From: Leifsonia virtsii
GTDB lineage: Bacteria > Actinomycetota > Actinomycetes > Actinomycetales > Microbacteriaceae
DNA: 64,000 nt
Reading direction: 5' to 3'
NCBI RefSeq assembly: GCF_030433675.1
Contig: NZ_JAROCB010000003.1
Span: forward strand, 575,051-639,050
The position numbers and the translations under genes were made by a program. Positions 41,849 to 50,429 of this stretch are shown piece by piece; the stretch's first letter is position 1, and each line of letters begins with the position of its first letter. The notes below the pieces were generated by a model, which was given only the letters and a program-made list of their open reading frames with translations, searched no databases and was not told where the DNA came from.

Positions 41849-42867
41849 GCGACGAGCGCCCGATCCGCGTCGGCCTGATCGGGTACGGCGTGGCCGGGCG
41901 GGTGTTCCACGCGCCGTTCCTCGCGGCGGACCCCGCGTTCGAGCTGGCGGCGGTCGTCACCTCGCAGTCCGACCGGCTGGCCGCCGACCATCCGGGCGCG
42001 AGAGCGGTGGGCGATGTGGATGCGCTGCTCGCCCATCCCGGACTCGACCTGGTGGTCGTCGCCTCGCCCACCCCGCTGCACGTCGCGCACGCCGCGGCGG
42101 CGATCGACGCGGGGGTCGCGACGGTGGTCGACAAGCCGTTCGCGCCGGACGTCGCGTCCGGCCGAGCCCTGGCGGAGCGGGCCCGAGCCGCAGGCGTGCC
42201 GTTCACGGTCTTCCAGAACCGGCGCTGGGACGGCGACTTCCTGACGCTGCAGCAGCTCGTCGCCGACGGCTCGCTCGGCGACGTCCGGCGGTTCGAGTCG
42301 CGGTTCGAGTGGTGGAAGCCCTCGGTCGACGACTCCTGGAAGTCGACGACCGGCGCGGAGGAGGGAGGCGGCATCCTGTTCGACCTGGGCGCCCACCTCA
42401 TCGACCAGGCGCTGCTGCTGTTCGGCCCGGCGAGCGTGAGCCACGCCGAGGTGCGCAACCGCCGCGGCGGGGGCGCGGACGATGACGCGCTGGTCGTCCT
42501 GGAGCACGCCTCCGGCACGACGAGCCAGCTCTGGATGAGCGCCGTCGCGCCTATCGTCGGCCCGCGCTTCCGCGCGCTCGGCTCGAAGGGCGGGTACGTC
42601 TCGTGGGGCCTCGACCCGCAGGAGGGGCAGCTCCTGGGCGGCATGCTCCCGGGCGATGTGCGCCTCGGCCGCGCCGAGCATCCCGCGCGGGTCGGGACCG
42701 ACGCCCACCCCGGCGAGCTCCCGCTCGCCCCCGGCGACTACGCCGGCTTCTACCGGCAGCTCGCCGCCGCACTGCGCGGCCGGGCGCCACTGCCGGTCGA
42801 CCCGGCCGGGCCGCTCGCCGTGCTCGACCTGATCGGGTCGGCCCGGGCGTACGCCGCGGCCCACTGA
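41845..42867 (+). CDS. Gfo/Idh/MocA-family oxidoreductase
   Basis: The 340-aa NAD(P)-dependent dehydrogenase has a Rossmann motif (VGLIGYGVAGRVFHAPFL), the DKPFAPD segment with the conserved Lys of EKP-type motifs, and a C-terminal Gfo/Idh/MocA domain (EEGGGILFDLGAHLIDQALLLFG). Substrates in this family are usually sugars, inositols or their derivatives. Its GTG overlaps the ATPase stop (GTGA), so it probably acts on the imported compound. Confidence 0.88.
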   Translation: MSDERPIRVGLIGYGVAGRVFHAPFLAADPAFELAAVVTSQSDRLAADHPGARAVGDVDALLAHPGLDLVVVASPTPLHVAHAAAAIDAGVATVVDKPFAPDVASGRALAERARAAGVPFTVFQNRRWDGDFLTLQQLVADGSLGDVRRFESRFEWWKPSVDDSWKSTTGAEEGGGILFDLGAHLIDQALLLFGPASVSHAEVRNRRGGGADDDALVVLEHASGTTSQLWMSAVAPIVGPRFRALGSKGGYVSWGLDPQEGQLLGGMLPGDVRLGRAEHPARVGTDAHPGELPLAPGDYAGFYRQLAAALRGRAPLPVDPAGPLAVLDLIGSARAYAAAH

Positions 42868-42895
42868 ACGAACAAGGAAAGAAGGAAGCACCACC

Positions 42896-44071
42896 ATGTC
42901 CCACTCCCGACCCACCCACGTCGTCGTCCTCGGCGGCGGCATCCTCGGCGCCTCCACCACCGCACAGCTGGCCCGCCAGGGCGTGGAGGTGACGCTCGTG
43001 ACCGCGGGCGCGCTCGCCGACGGCGCCTCCGGCCGCTCCATCGCGTGGCTGAACTCGTCCGGCGACCGCAGCGCGGCGTACCACTACCTGCGGCTGGTGG
43101 CGCTGGACCGCTACCGCACCTGGCGCGAGCAGCACCCGCGCAGCCGCGACTACCTGCGCTTCGACGGCGCGCTGAAGTGGGCCGCCGAGGGCGAGAGCTT
43201 CCGCCGCACGTTCGAGTTCGAGCGCGCCAACGGCTACGACAGCGTCTGGGTCGACCGTGCCGACGTCGCCCGGATCGCACCGGACGTCGACGCCTCCGCC
43301 GTTGCGGAGGAGGGCGCCATCTTCAACGCGGGGGAGGGCTGGGTCAGCCTTCCGGACCTCATCGCCGACCTGATCGCCGAGGCGACCGCCGCGGGCGCGA
43401 AGGTCGTCGAGCACGCGGGCGAGGCGACGGTGGATGTGCAGGGCGGCGTGGCCGTCGGCGTCGTGCTGGGCGACGGCACGCGCCTGCCGGCCGACGCCGT
43501 CGTGCTGGCGACCGGCCCGTCGGTGCCCGCGCAGCTCGCGCGTCTCGGCGTCACCGTCCCCGACGCGACGCCCGCCGCGTTCGTCGTGTTCACCAAGCCG
43601 GTGGACGTCGAGCACCGGACGGTGCTCAACACCCCGCGGGTCGCGGTGCGGCCGACGCCCGACGGCCGGCTCGTCCTCGACGCCGACTGGGCGGAGCAGT
43701 CGGTGCAGATCGCCGACGACGGCACCATCACGGTCCCGGAGGCGTCGGTGCAGGGTCTGCTCGACGAGGCCTCGAAGGTCATCGCGGGCAATCCGCGGCT
43801 GGAGGCCGACCGCATCGGCGCCGGCCTGAAGCCGATTCCCGGCGACGGCGACCCGGTCGCCGGTCCCGTGCCGTCCATCGAGGGCCTCTACGCCCTGTTC
43901 ACCCACTCGGGCGCGACGCTCGGGCTCGCGCTCGGCGAGCTGGCAGCTGAGGAGATCGCCACCGGCACGCCGTCGCCGGTGCTGGAGGCCTTCCGCCTCG
44001 AGCGCTTCGACGCCGAGGGTGTGGCCGACGCCGTGCCGACGGGGGCGTGGGCCCCGGTCGCCGAGCAGTAG
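42896..44071 (+). CDS. FAD-dependent oxidoreductase (DadA/glycine-oxidase-like DAO family)
   Basis: The 391-aa protein has a dinucleotide-binding motif (VVVLGGGILGASTTAQLARQG), the GASGRSIAWLNSSGDRS segment and a C-terminal LYALFTHSGATLGLALGELAAEEI, all typical of the D-amino-acid oxidase superfamily. It could oxidise an N-substituted amino acid or secondary amine. GAAAGAAGGAAG precedes the ATG, 28 nt after the dehydrogenase gene. With the amino-acid-type importer it suggests catabolism of an amino-acid/sugar conjugate, which is inference. Confidence 0.86.
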   Translation: MSHSRPTHVVVLGGGILGASTTAQLARQGVEVTLVTAGALADGASGRSIAWLNSSGDRSAAYHYLRLVALDRYRTWREQHPRSRDYLRFDGALKWAAEGESFRRTFEFERANGYDSVWVDRADVARIAPDVDASAVAEEGAIFNAGEGWVSLPDLIADLIAEATAAGAKVVEHAGEATVDVQGGVAVGVVLGDGTRLPADAVVLATGPSVPAQLARLGVTVPDATPAAFVVFTKPVDVEHRTVLNTPRVAVRPTPDGRLVLDADWAEQSVQIADDGTITVPEASVQGLLDEASKVIAGNPRLEADRIGAGLKPIPGDGDPVAGPVPSIEGLYALFTHSGATLGLALGELAAEEIATGTPSPVLEAFRLERFDAEGVADAVPTGAWAPVAEQ

Positions 44072-44120
44072 GCAGGCCGAGCCGGCCGTCTCGTCCCCGC
44101 CCGTCTCCTAAGCTCGGCGC

Positions 44121-44750
44121 GTGGAGAGTATCGAGGCGGCCGGTTTCCTGTTCGACATGGACGGCACGCTCGTCGACTCCACCCCCGTCGTGGAGGCCGT
44201 ATGGACGTCGTTCGGCCACCGGCACGGCATCGACCCGGCGACGCTCCTGGCGTACGCGCACGGACGGCAGGCCGTCGACACGATCGCGCACTTCCTGCCC
44301 GAGCTGGGCGAGGCCGAGCGCGGGGAGCTCGTCGCCGCCCTCGTGGCCGAGGAGGTGACGAGGACCGACGGCATCGTGCAGATCCCCGGGGCCGTCGGGC
44401 TGCTGGAGGGGCTCATCGCCGACGGGGCTCCAGTGGCCGTCGTGACGAGTGCGCCCCGGGAACTCGCGGTCGCGCGGCTGCGCGCGGCCGGCGTCCCGGT
44501 GCCCGAGGTGCTGGTGGCGGCGGAGGACGTGACGAAGGGCAAGCCCGACCCCGAGGGGTACCGGCGCGCGGCCGAGCTTCTCGGCGTCCCGGTCGGGGAG
44601 TGCGTCGTGTTCGAGGACGCGGAGGCCGGACTCGCCGCTGCCGTCGCCTCCGGCGCTCGAGCGGTGGTCGTGGGCGGCCACGCGTCGCCCACGACCGACG
44701 GGCTGGCGCGGCTCGCGGACTACACCGGGTTCCGGGCGCTGCTGCGCTGA
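44121..44750 (+). CDS. HAD-superfamily sugar phosphatase
   Basis: The 209-aa protein has HAD motif I FDMDGTLVDS, motif II VVTSA, a Lys in KGKPDPEGY and motif IV VFEDAEAGLAAAVASGA, as in beta-phosphoglucomutase-like phosphatases (YfbT/DOG type). It dephosphorylates a small sugar phosphate; the substrate is unknown. TAAGCT (44109-44114) ends 6 nt before the GTG, so it may have its own leaderless promoter, although it follows the FAD oxidoreductase gene by only 49 nt. Confidence 0.87.
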   Translation: MESIEAAGFLFDMDGTLVDSTPVVEAVWTSFGHRHGIDPATLLAYAHGRQAVDTIAHFLPELGEAERGELVAALVAEEVTRTDGIVQIPGAVGLLEGLIADGAPVAVVTSAPRELAVARLRAAGVPVPEVLVAAEDVTKGKPDPEGYRRAAELLGVPVGECVVFEDAEAGLAAAVASGARAVVVGGHASPTTDGLARLADYTGFRALLR

Positions 44751-44772
44751 CCGGGACGCGGGTGCGGCCGGG

Positions 44773-45231
44773 TCAGGAGACCAGGCGCGCGAGGTTGTCG
44801 AGCTCGTTGGCGCGGCCGGCGAGCAGGCGCTCGGTCCAGACCTCGTCGTGGAGCTCCTCCACCTGCATCACGACGCGGGTGCCGTCTCCGGCCGGCTCGA
44901 GGTCGACCACCGTGAGCTGCTCGTACGGCTCGTGATCCGGCACGAAGTCGATCACCGACCGGTAGGCGATGCGGTCGGGCCGGCGGAGCTCGGTGAAGAC
45001 CTTCCTGGCCTGCGTGCTCAGCGGCAGGCCGTTCTGCTCCAGGAAGGCGACCTGCGCAGGATCCTCGGCGGTCATCGTGTAGACGAGCTCGCCGTCGGGG
45101 CGAAGGTCGATGCGGTCGACGTCGGTGCTGAAGCCGTCGGGCGCCCACCAGCGGGAGATGCCGTCGGCGGTGGTCCAGAGCTCCCACACGGTCTCGGGCG
45201 GGGCGGGGATGGTGCGATCGATGGTCTTCAT
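44773..45231 (-). CDS. SRPBCC/AHSA1-family protein
   Basis: The 152-aa protein opens KTIDRTIPAPPETVWELWTTADGISRWWAPDGF, the signature of activator-of-Hsp90-homologue-type START-like domains, which form a hydrophobic ligand cavity. In bacteria such genes usually sit beside an ArsR regulator, as here. The ATG at 45231 follows GAGAGGACAG. It is divergent from the arsR-SRPBCC fusion gene and shares its palindromic operator. Confidence 0.87.
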   Translation of the reverse strand: MKTIDRTIPAPPETVWELWTTADGISRWWAPDGFSTDVDRIDLRPDGELVYTMTAEDPAQVAFLEQNGLPLSTQARKVFTELRRPDRIAYRSVIDFVPDHEPYEQLTVVDLEPAGDGTRVVMQVEELHDEVWTERLLAGRANELDNLARLVS

Positions 45232-45288
45232 GGTTCTGTCCTCTCGTTCGGTTCGTTCGGTTTGCATCCGGTACGAGTGGGACGATAT

Positions 45289-45304
45289 ATTCGTCACGAC
45301 GAAT
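45289..45304. promoter_or_regulatory. ArsR-type operator between divergent SRPBCC and arsR genes
   Basis: ATTCGTC-AC-GACGAAT is a perfect 16-bp palindrome located 20 bp upstream of the arsR start and 58 bp upstream of the SRPBCC start. It probably controls both directions. Confidence 0.75.
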
Positions 45305-45323
45305 GTGTCAAGAGGGAGTCGCC

Positions 45324-46082
45324 ATGGATGTTCAGCAGGCGCTGGCCACGATCGGGGAGCCGACGCGGTTCCGCATCCTGAGTCTGCTCGCCGCCGGACC
45401 GCGGACGGTCGGGGAGGTGGCCGCCGCGATCGGCGCACTGCAACCGCAGACCACCAAGCACCTGCAGCTGCTCGAGACCGTCGGGGTCGTCAGTATCGAA
45501 CGGCTGGGACGCCGCCGTCTCGCCCGGGTGGACAGGAACGCCCTGCGCGAGCTCGCCGACTGGCTGGGTGGTCTGGCGACAGCCACCTCCCACGACGACG
45601 CACTGCAGCAATACGCGGCGGCGGTGCGGTCGGCCGGAGCCGCGGCCGACATCGTGCTCGAGCGCACGCTCACCGCGCCCCCGGACGCGGTCTGGCGGGC
45701 CTGGACGGACGCGCGGGAGGCGGCGCGCTGGTGGGCTCCCCGGCACTTCGAGGTCGTCTGTTGCGCGGTGTCGCCGCAGCCGGGCGCGCCGGTCGAGCTG
45801 GTGCTGCGGGAGGCCGACGGCGCCGAGTACGCCTCCGCCGGGACGGTGCGCTCGGCGGAACCCGGCCGCCGGATTGTCTTCGACCTGTCGCCCGTCGACG
45901 CGAACGGGCGCGCGTACTTCGAGGTGGTCGTGGATGCCGCGCTCGAGCCCTCCGGCGGCGGCACGGCACTGCGCGCGCACATCACCGCGGAGGGGGCGGA
46001 TGCCGATACGGCGCCGATGCTCGCGGGCCTCGAACCCGGCTGGAGCCAGCAGCTCGACCGGCTGGAGGAAGTGCTCGGCTAG
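45324..46082 (+). CDS. ArsR-family regulator fused to an SRPBCC/AHSA1 domain
   Basis: The 252-aa protein has an ArsR winged helix at residues about 1-95 (ATIGEPTRFRILSLLAAGPRTVGEVAAAIGALQPQTTKHLQLLETVGVV) followed by a full AHSA1-type domain (ERTLTAPPDAVWRAWTDAREAARWWAPRHFEV). The ligand-binding fold is thus joined to the DNA-binding domain, suggesting a direct small-molecule sensor. No metal-binding Cys motif of classical ArsR is evident. AGAGGGAGTC precedes the ATG. The stop overlaps the convergent gene's stop within a CTAG. Confidence 0.86.
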   Translation: MDVQQALATIGEPTRFRILSLLAAGPRTVGEVAAAIGALQPQTTKHLQLLETVGVVSIERLGRRRLARVDRNALRELADWLGGLATATSHDDALQQYAAAVRSAGAAADIVLERTLTAPPDAVWRAWTDAREAARWWAPRHFEVVCCAVSPQPGAPVELVLREADGAEYASAGTVRSAEPGRRIVFDLSPVDANGRAYFEVVVDAALEPSGGGTALRAHITAEGADADTAPMLAGLEPGWSQQLDRLEEVLG

Positions 46083-46540
46083 TCGGGGGCGCGCAGCGTC
46101 GGCGGCGCCGCCGTCCCGCCGCCGCAGATCGTCGACCTCACCCAGGCCTCCGCGTCGGCGGGCGCCAGTTCGCCCGAGCGGATCAGCCGCACGAAGTCGA
46201 TCGCCTCGTCGGTGAGCCGGCCGTCGGCGCTGTCGGGCGCATCCCGGCCCACGTGGATGGACAGCCAGCGCGCGAGTCGCGGGCCGATCCGCACCGCGAC
46301 GGAGACGATCCCGGCGAAGTGCCTGGCCTGGCCCTCCGTGCCGTCGTCGACGTGACGGCGGAAGCCGCGGCCGCGGATGCGGTTGCTCCCGCCGCGCCCG
46401 GCGTCCAGCGGCCACAGCGGACCGCGCCGCACGCCGGCGGCCTCGCGTCCGAGCTCGCGGAGGAACCTCCCCGGGGAGTCGGTGCGCGCGGCGACCCGTG
46501 CGCAGGTCTCGGCGAGCTGCGCGCAGCCGTCCGCCGTCAT
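46079..46540 (-). CDS. Hypothetical protein coupled to the GH6 gene
   Basis: The 153-aa hydrophilic protein (MTADGCAQLAETCARVAARTDSPG onward) has no recognised domain. Its middle is Arg/Gly-rich and the C-terminal half is helical (LTDEAIDFVRLIRSGELAPADAEAWV). Its ATG overlaps the GH6 stop (ATGA, 46537-46540), so it is co-translated with the cellulase-like gene and may be regulatory or accessory. Confidence 0.6.
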   Translation of the reverse strand: MTADGCAQLAETCARVAARTDSPGRFLRELGREAAGVRRGPLWPLDAGRGGSNRIRGRGFRRHVDDGTEGQARHFAGIVSVAVRIGPRLARWLSIHVGRDAPDSADGRLTDEAIDFVRLIRSGELAPADAEAWVRSTICGGGTAAPPTLRAPD

Positions 46541-47577
46541 CCCTTCGCCTTCGTGGCCAGGGCCTCTGCGCCCGCCTGCCACCAGACGCCCGCCGCAGGT
46601 CCCCCGTTGCAGCTGCCGTCGCTGACCCCGGGATGCTTCACCCAGAGCAGGGCGTCGAGTTTTCCGCCGTCGCCCTCCGTCACGCGCGGGGACTCGCCGA
46701 GGGCAGCGCCGGGCGGGTTGCACCACGTTCCGGTCCAGCCGTTGCCGTTGCGCGAGACGTCGATGACGTAGTGCTTCCAGCCGATCTTCGACGAGAGCTT
46801 CCCGGCGTAGTCGCGCTCGCGCTGCGTCGTGTCGAAGTTTGAGACGTTGGTGAAGAACCCGTGGGCGCGCTGCACGTCGGCGCGCTCCAACCAGGCGGCC
46901 TGGTCGGTGGCGGAGAGCCAGCGCGCGTTGCCCCCGTCGAGGTAGGTGGCGATCCCGGCGGATTCGAGCAGGTCGACGGAGGAGCGCAGCAGCGGCAGCC
47001 GCACCTCGGCAGAGCCCGCGCACTTGGACGACGACAGCATCGCGAGGGAGTCGGGCTCCAGCAGCACGACGGCGCCGCTGCCCTTCAGAGTGGATGCGAT
47101 GGTGCGCATCCACGGCAGGTACTGGTCGGCGCTCAGGCCGCCCTTCGAGTAGCCGCCGCAGTCCCGGTTCGGGATGCCGTAGGACACGAACACGGGCGTC
47201 GCGCCCTGCGCGCGGGCGTCGGCGATGTCGTTGCGGAGCTCGGTGACGAGCCGGTCGCCCTGGAACCACTCGCCCAGCCAGACCGCCGTCGGCACGCCGG
47301 CGATGCGCGCGGCGAGCGCGGCCCCCGCGGTGTCGCCCTGCTGCTGAAGCCGCTTCTGCGCGGCGGCGGCCTCGGTGTTCGGGTCGAGGTAGAGGCGAGG
47401 CGACGCGAAGGCGGGCGGCAGCGGCGTGGCGGACGGGACGGGCGTGGCCGTGGGCGTCGGAGGCCCCGCCGCGGGCTGCGCGTTCAGGCTCGCCTGGCGG
47501 GCGAGTCCGAGCCCGATCCCGACAACGGCGAGCACGGCGACGACTGCGATGAGCGCCAAGACGACGGGTCTGCGCAT
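46537..47577 (-). CDS. Membrane-anchored or secreted glycoside hydrolase family 6 (1,4-beta-cellobiohydrolase/endoglucanase)
   Basis: The 346-aa protein has a signal-anchor helix (residues about 5-26), a Pro/Thr linker (about 35-58) and a GH6 catalytic domain. The hallmark motif YGIPNRDCGGYSKGG places Asp139 at the position of Trichoderma Cel6A D175, and VVLLEPDSLA places Asp176 at the catalytic acid D221 position. Substrate is probably cellulose or mixed-linkage beta-glucan. GGGAGGGAACGG precedes the ATG. No carbohydrate-binding module is present. Confidence 0.88.
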   Translation of the reverse strand: MRRPVVLALIAVVAVLAVVGIGLGLARQASLNAQPAAGPPTPTATPVPSATPLPPAFASPRLYLDPNTEAAAAQKRLQQQGDTAGAALAARIAGVPTAVWLGEWFQGDRLVTELRNDIADARAQGATPVFVSYGIPNRDCGGYSKGGLSADQYLPWMRTIASTLKGSGAVVLLEPDSLAMLSSSKCAGSAEVRLPLLRSSVDLLESAGIATYLDGGNARWLSATDQAAWLERADVQRAHGFFTNVSNFDTTQRERDYAGKLSSKIGWKHYVIDVSRNGNGWTGTWCNPPGAALGESPRVTEGDGGKLDALLWVKHPGVSDGSCNGGPAAGVWWQAGAEALATKAKG

Positions 47578-47795
47578 CCGTTCCCTCCCGGAGTGCCTCG
47601 GAAGGGCCACCCTAACAGCGTCGTGTTACGCCCCCGTGTCGCCCGGATTGGGGTACAGATTTATGTCCTCCAAATGGCCCACAGACCTGTCTTTCTGGCT
47701 ATGCTCGCCGATGTCACACCCGAGTTACTGCCTGAGCCCCGAGGAAACCGACCCGACATCGGACCGCGGGAGACCCGAACCGCGAAGGACGTATC

Positions 47796-48266
47796 GTGCA
47801 CACCACCTCCTACAACCACGCCCACGACAAGGCCCAACTGCTCGCCCGCCGCCACGAGCGCGACCTGCACTGGGCGAAGGAGCGCCGCCGCCAGCAGGAG
47901 CGCGAGGCCGCCGAGGCCCGGGCGCTGCTCGCGGTCTCCCCGCTGCGACTCGCGCGCGCGACGCTCTGGACGGCGGGCCTGACGCTCGTCGCGATCGGCG
48001 GCGCCTGGGCGGCGGCCCTCGCCCTGTTCGGACCGGCCTGGTCGGCCGTCGCCGACGGGGTCGCCGTGGTCCTGGCGCTCGGCGTGCTGCTGGGCGCGGC
48101 CGTCGCGCTCGGCCGCATCCGCTCACGCCGCGCCGCGGCCCAGGCGGTGCTGCACGCGCGCGAGGTGCGCCTGTCGCACACGCAGTACCACATCCACGAG
48201 AGCGTCCACTCGTTCATCGACGCGCGGGTGGATGTCGTCAACACGCGCGACGTCGTCCCGGCCTGA
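47796..48266 (+). CDS. Two-helix membrane protein of unknown function
   Basis: The 156-aa protein has a charged N-terminal helix (RHERDLHWAKERRRQQEREAAEARA), two transmembrane helices (about residues 55-76 and 83-105) and a C-terminal cytoplasmic part. No family is recognised. The GTG start follows GAAGGACGTATC. Upstream, 47578-47795 holds no other recognisable gene; a TATGCT at 47699-47704 could be a -10. Confidence 0.6.
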   Translation: MHTTSYNHAHDKAQLLARRHERDLHWAKERRRQQEREAAEARALLAVSPLRLARATLWTAGLTLVAIGGAWAAALALFGPAWSAVADGVAVVLALGVLLGAAVALGRIRSRRAAAQAVLHAREVRLSHTQYHIHESVHSFIDARVDVVNTRDVVPA

Positions 48267-48303
48267 CCCTGTGGGCGGCGGGGCCGCCGTGCCACGATGG
48301 GGT

Positions 48304-49485
48304 GTGCGCAGGCGGCCCGGCCGGATTCGCGCCGGTATCGCCGGCGCGGTCGCCGTGCTGCTCGCGACCGTCCTGCTCTCCGGATGCTCGCAGGTCGTCC
48401 GCGGCGAGGAGGACCTGCTCGCCCGCCCGTACACCGGTCGCTTCTACGACGACCTGCCGAAGGCCGCCGGCACGCCAGGGACCGTCGTCCGCTCGGAGCT
48501 GGTGCCCGGGCAGCCCGGCGGGTCGACGGCGTGGCGCATCCTCTACCGGACCACCGACCTCCACGGCATCCCGGTGCTCAACAGCGGGATGCTGGTGGTG
48601 CCCGACGGCAAGGTTCCGGAGGGAGGTCGCGCGATCGTCTCGTGGGGGCACCCGACGACCGGGAGCGCCGAGAAGTGCGCGCCATCGCGGTCCGTCGACC
48701 CCTACGTGTGGATGGAGGGGCTGACCGACCTGCTCAAGCAGGGCTACGCCGTCGTCTCCAGCGACTACACCGGGATGGGCGTCCCCGGCCCGGACTCCTA
48801 CCTCGTGGGGGCGACGGAGGGTCGGAACGTGCTCGACGCCGCTCGGGCAGCGCGGGACTTCCTCGGCTCGGTCGTGAGCGACCGCGTGCTGCTGTGGGGT
48901 CACTCGCAGGGCGGGCAGGCCGCGCTGTTCGCCGCCCAGCTGTGGAAGGAATACGCGCCGGAGCTCGACGTGCGCGCGGTCGCCGTCGCGGCTCCAGCGA
49001 CCGACCTGGCGCCGCTGCTGCGCGCCGACATCGGGGATGTCTCCGGGGTGAGCATCGCCGCCTACGCCTTCGCGGCGTACTCGAGCGTGTACGAGGTGCC
49101 GGTCGACACCATCCTGACGCCCGCGGCGGCGGCGGCCCTTCCCGCGATGAACGGGTTCTGCCTGCTGACCCAGAACAGTGCGCTGCACGACGTGGCGAAG
49201 CCCCTGGTCGGCGGGTTCCTCTCGGCGGACCCCGAGACCACCGAGCCGTGGGCGGGGTTGCTCGCCGCCAACACGCCGGGCGGGACGGCGCTGCCGATGC
49301 CGCTGCTGGTGGCGCAGGGGCTGAACGACAAGCTCGTCCGCCCCGACTCGACGACCGCGTTCGTCGAGGGCGAGCAGCGTCTCGGCACCGACGTCCGGTA
49401 CCTCCGGGTCCCCGGCGCGACCCACGGCTCGATCGCGGGCAAGGCCCTTCCGGACGTCCTGTCCTTCTTCGCCGCCCGCACCTAG
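48304..49485 (+). CDS. Secreted lipoprotein lipase/esterase (secretory-lipase LIP family)
   Basis: The 393-aa lipoprotein has an Arg-rich n-region, a hydrophobic stretch and a lipobox LLSGC. The mature part begins PYTGRFYDDLPKAAGTPGTVVRSELV and has a GHSQGG nucleophile elbow with VLLWGHSQGGQAALFAA and a C-terminal GATHGSIAG (His), matching actinobacterial LIP-type secretory lipases. It would hydrolyse esters outside the cell. The GTG at 48304 is chosen because it gives a normal signal peptide; CACGAT lies 5 nt upstream. Earlier in-frame GTGs are possible. Confidence 0.84.
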   Translation: MRRRPGRIRAGIAGAVAVLLATVLLSGCSQVVRGEEDLLARPYTGRFYDDLPKAAGTPGTVVRSELVPGQPGGSTAWRILYRTTDLHGIPVLNSGMLVVPDGKVPEGGRAIVSWGHPTTGSAEKCAPSRSVDPYVWMEGLTDLLKQGYAVVSSDYTGMGVPGPDSYLVGATEGRNVLDAARAARDFLGSVVSDRVLLWGHSQGGQAALFAAQLWKEYAPELDVRAVAVAAPATDLAPLLRADIGDVSGVSIAAYAFAAYSSVYEVPVDTILTPAAAAALPAMNGFCLLTQNSALHDVAKPLVGGFLSADPETTEPWAGLLAANTPGGTALPMPLLVAQGLNDKLVRPDSTTAFVEGEQRLGTDVRYLRVPGATHGSIAGKALPDVLSFFAART

Positions 49486-49492
49486 CCATCGC

Positions 49493-49543
49493 CTCCTGAG
49501 TTCTTCGAGCGGATCGCCGCGCTCCGCTCGAAGAACTCAGGAG
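49493..49543. repeat. Perfect 21-bp inverted repeat (9-nt loop)
   Basis: Arms 49493-49513 (beginning CTCCTGAGTTCTTCGAGC) and 49523-49543 are fully complementary. The element lies just after the lipase gene and about 20 bp before the iclR -10. No T-tract. It may serve as terminator or as a mobile-type hairpin. Confidence 0.75.
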
Positions 49544-49562
49544 CTGATGGCGTGGGTGTTTC

Positions 49563-49568
49563 TATAAT
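49563..49568 (+). promoter_or_regulatory. -10 box TATAAT of the iclR gene
   Basis: A perfect TATAAT ends 7 nt before the GTG at 49576, implying a transcript that starts at or next to the start codon. No clear -35 is seen; the expected region lies at the edge of the upstream hairpin. Confidence 0.6.
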
Positions 49569-49575
49569 CGAACGC

Positions 49576-50292
49576 GTGGCATCGAACGACGAAGGTGGCG
49601 GGTCCGCCCCGCCCCTGCAGACGCTGTCCCGTGGCATCCGGATGCTGGAGCTGCTAGCGGATGCGAGCGAGCCGCTCACCATCCCGGTGATCGCCTCCCG
49701 GCTCGGGCTGCACCGGTCGATCGCGTACCGCATCCTGCGCACGCTCGAGGACCACGGCCTCGTGGTGCGGGACGCGGCGGGCGCGGTCGAACTCGGCCCG
49801 CGGATGGCGACGCTGGCCCGAGCGGTGTCCCGCGACCTGCAGTCGGCCGCGCTGCCGCAGCTTACCGCCGTCGCCAACGAGCTGACGATGACGGCGTTCG
49901 TCGCCGTGCTCGACCGCCACGACGTCGTCACCCTCGTGACGGTGGAGCCGTCGCACGCGCACGCGCACGTCGCCCAGCGGCCGGGCACGCGGCACCCGCT
50001 GGCGTCCGGTGCGCCCGGGATCGCCATCCAATCGGTGCTGACCGAGGAGCAGTGGCGGGAGCTGCCGGGCGAGCATCCGCGGAAGGAGGCGGAGTCGGCG
50101 CGCACGCGCGGCTACGCCACCAGCCACGACGAGGTGATCGCGGGCCTCGCCTCCATCGCCGTGCCCCTGCGGGCGCACGGCCAGCCGCCCGCCGCACTCG
50201 CCGTCGTCTACGTCTCGACCGCGCTCGACGCGCCCACCATCGCCTCCCGCCTGACCGAGGCCGCCGCCGCCATCGAGTCCGACCTCCGCTGA
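49576..50292 (+). CDS. IclR-family transcriptional regulator
   Basis: The 238-aa protein has an N-terminal winged helix (QTLSRGIRMLELLADASEPLTIPVIASRLGLHRSIAYRILRTLEDHGLVVRD) and an IclR effector domain (HPLASGAPGIAI, RGYATSHDEVIAGLASIAVPL). The GTG at 49576 is preferred over an upstream GTG at 49552 because TATAAT ends 7 nt before it. Its target is not adjacent; the aromatic hydroxylase at 60963-62855 with its large palindrome is a speculative candidate, since IclR proteins often control aromatic catabolism. Confidence 0.87.
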   Translation: MASNDEGGGSAPPLQTLSRGIRMLELLADASEPLTIPVIASRLGLHRSIAYRILRTLEDHGLVVRDAAGAVELGPRMATLARAVSRDLQSAALPQLTAVANELTMTAFVAVLDRHDVVTLVTVEPSHAHAHVAQRPGTRHPLASGAPGIAIQSVLTEEQWRELPGEHPRKEAESARTRGYATSHDEVIAGLASIAVPLRAHGQPPAALAVVYVSTALDAPTIASRLTEAAAAIESDLR

Positions 50293-50322
50293 CCCGCCCG
50301 CGCCCCTCCCGTCCGCCCACCA

Positions 50323-50382
50323 TCGAGTACGCGAAGACTGCACGCCCGCACGGCGTGTCGCGTGCAGTCTTCGCGGACTCGA
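50323..50382. repeat. 60-bp dispersed palindromic repeat, copy B
   Basis: Arms 50323-50345 and 50360-50382 pair over 23 bases with one mismatch (left arm begins TCGAGTACGCGAAGACTGCA). By eye it is identical to copy C at 55 of 60 positions. It lies between iclR and lacI, 8 bp before the LacI-type site. Confidence 0.85.
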
Positions 50383-50390
50383 CGGAGGGT

Positions 50391-50403
50391 TCCAACGTTG
50401 TAA
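50391..50403. promoter_or_regulatory. LacI-type operator upstream of lacI (autoregulation)
   Basis: TCCAACGTTGTAA contains the CAACGTTG palindrome and lies 26 bp before the lacI start. The same 13 bases occur at 59819-59831 upstream of the arabinoside operon, linking this LacI to that operon. Confidence 0.8.
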
Positions 50404-50429
50404 CATGAGGCGAGGGGAAGGGAGGTCGC

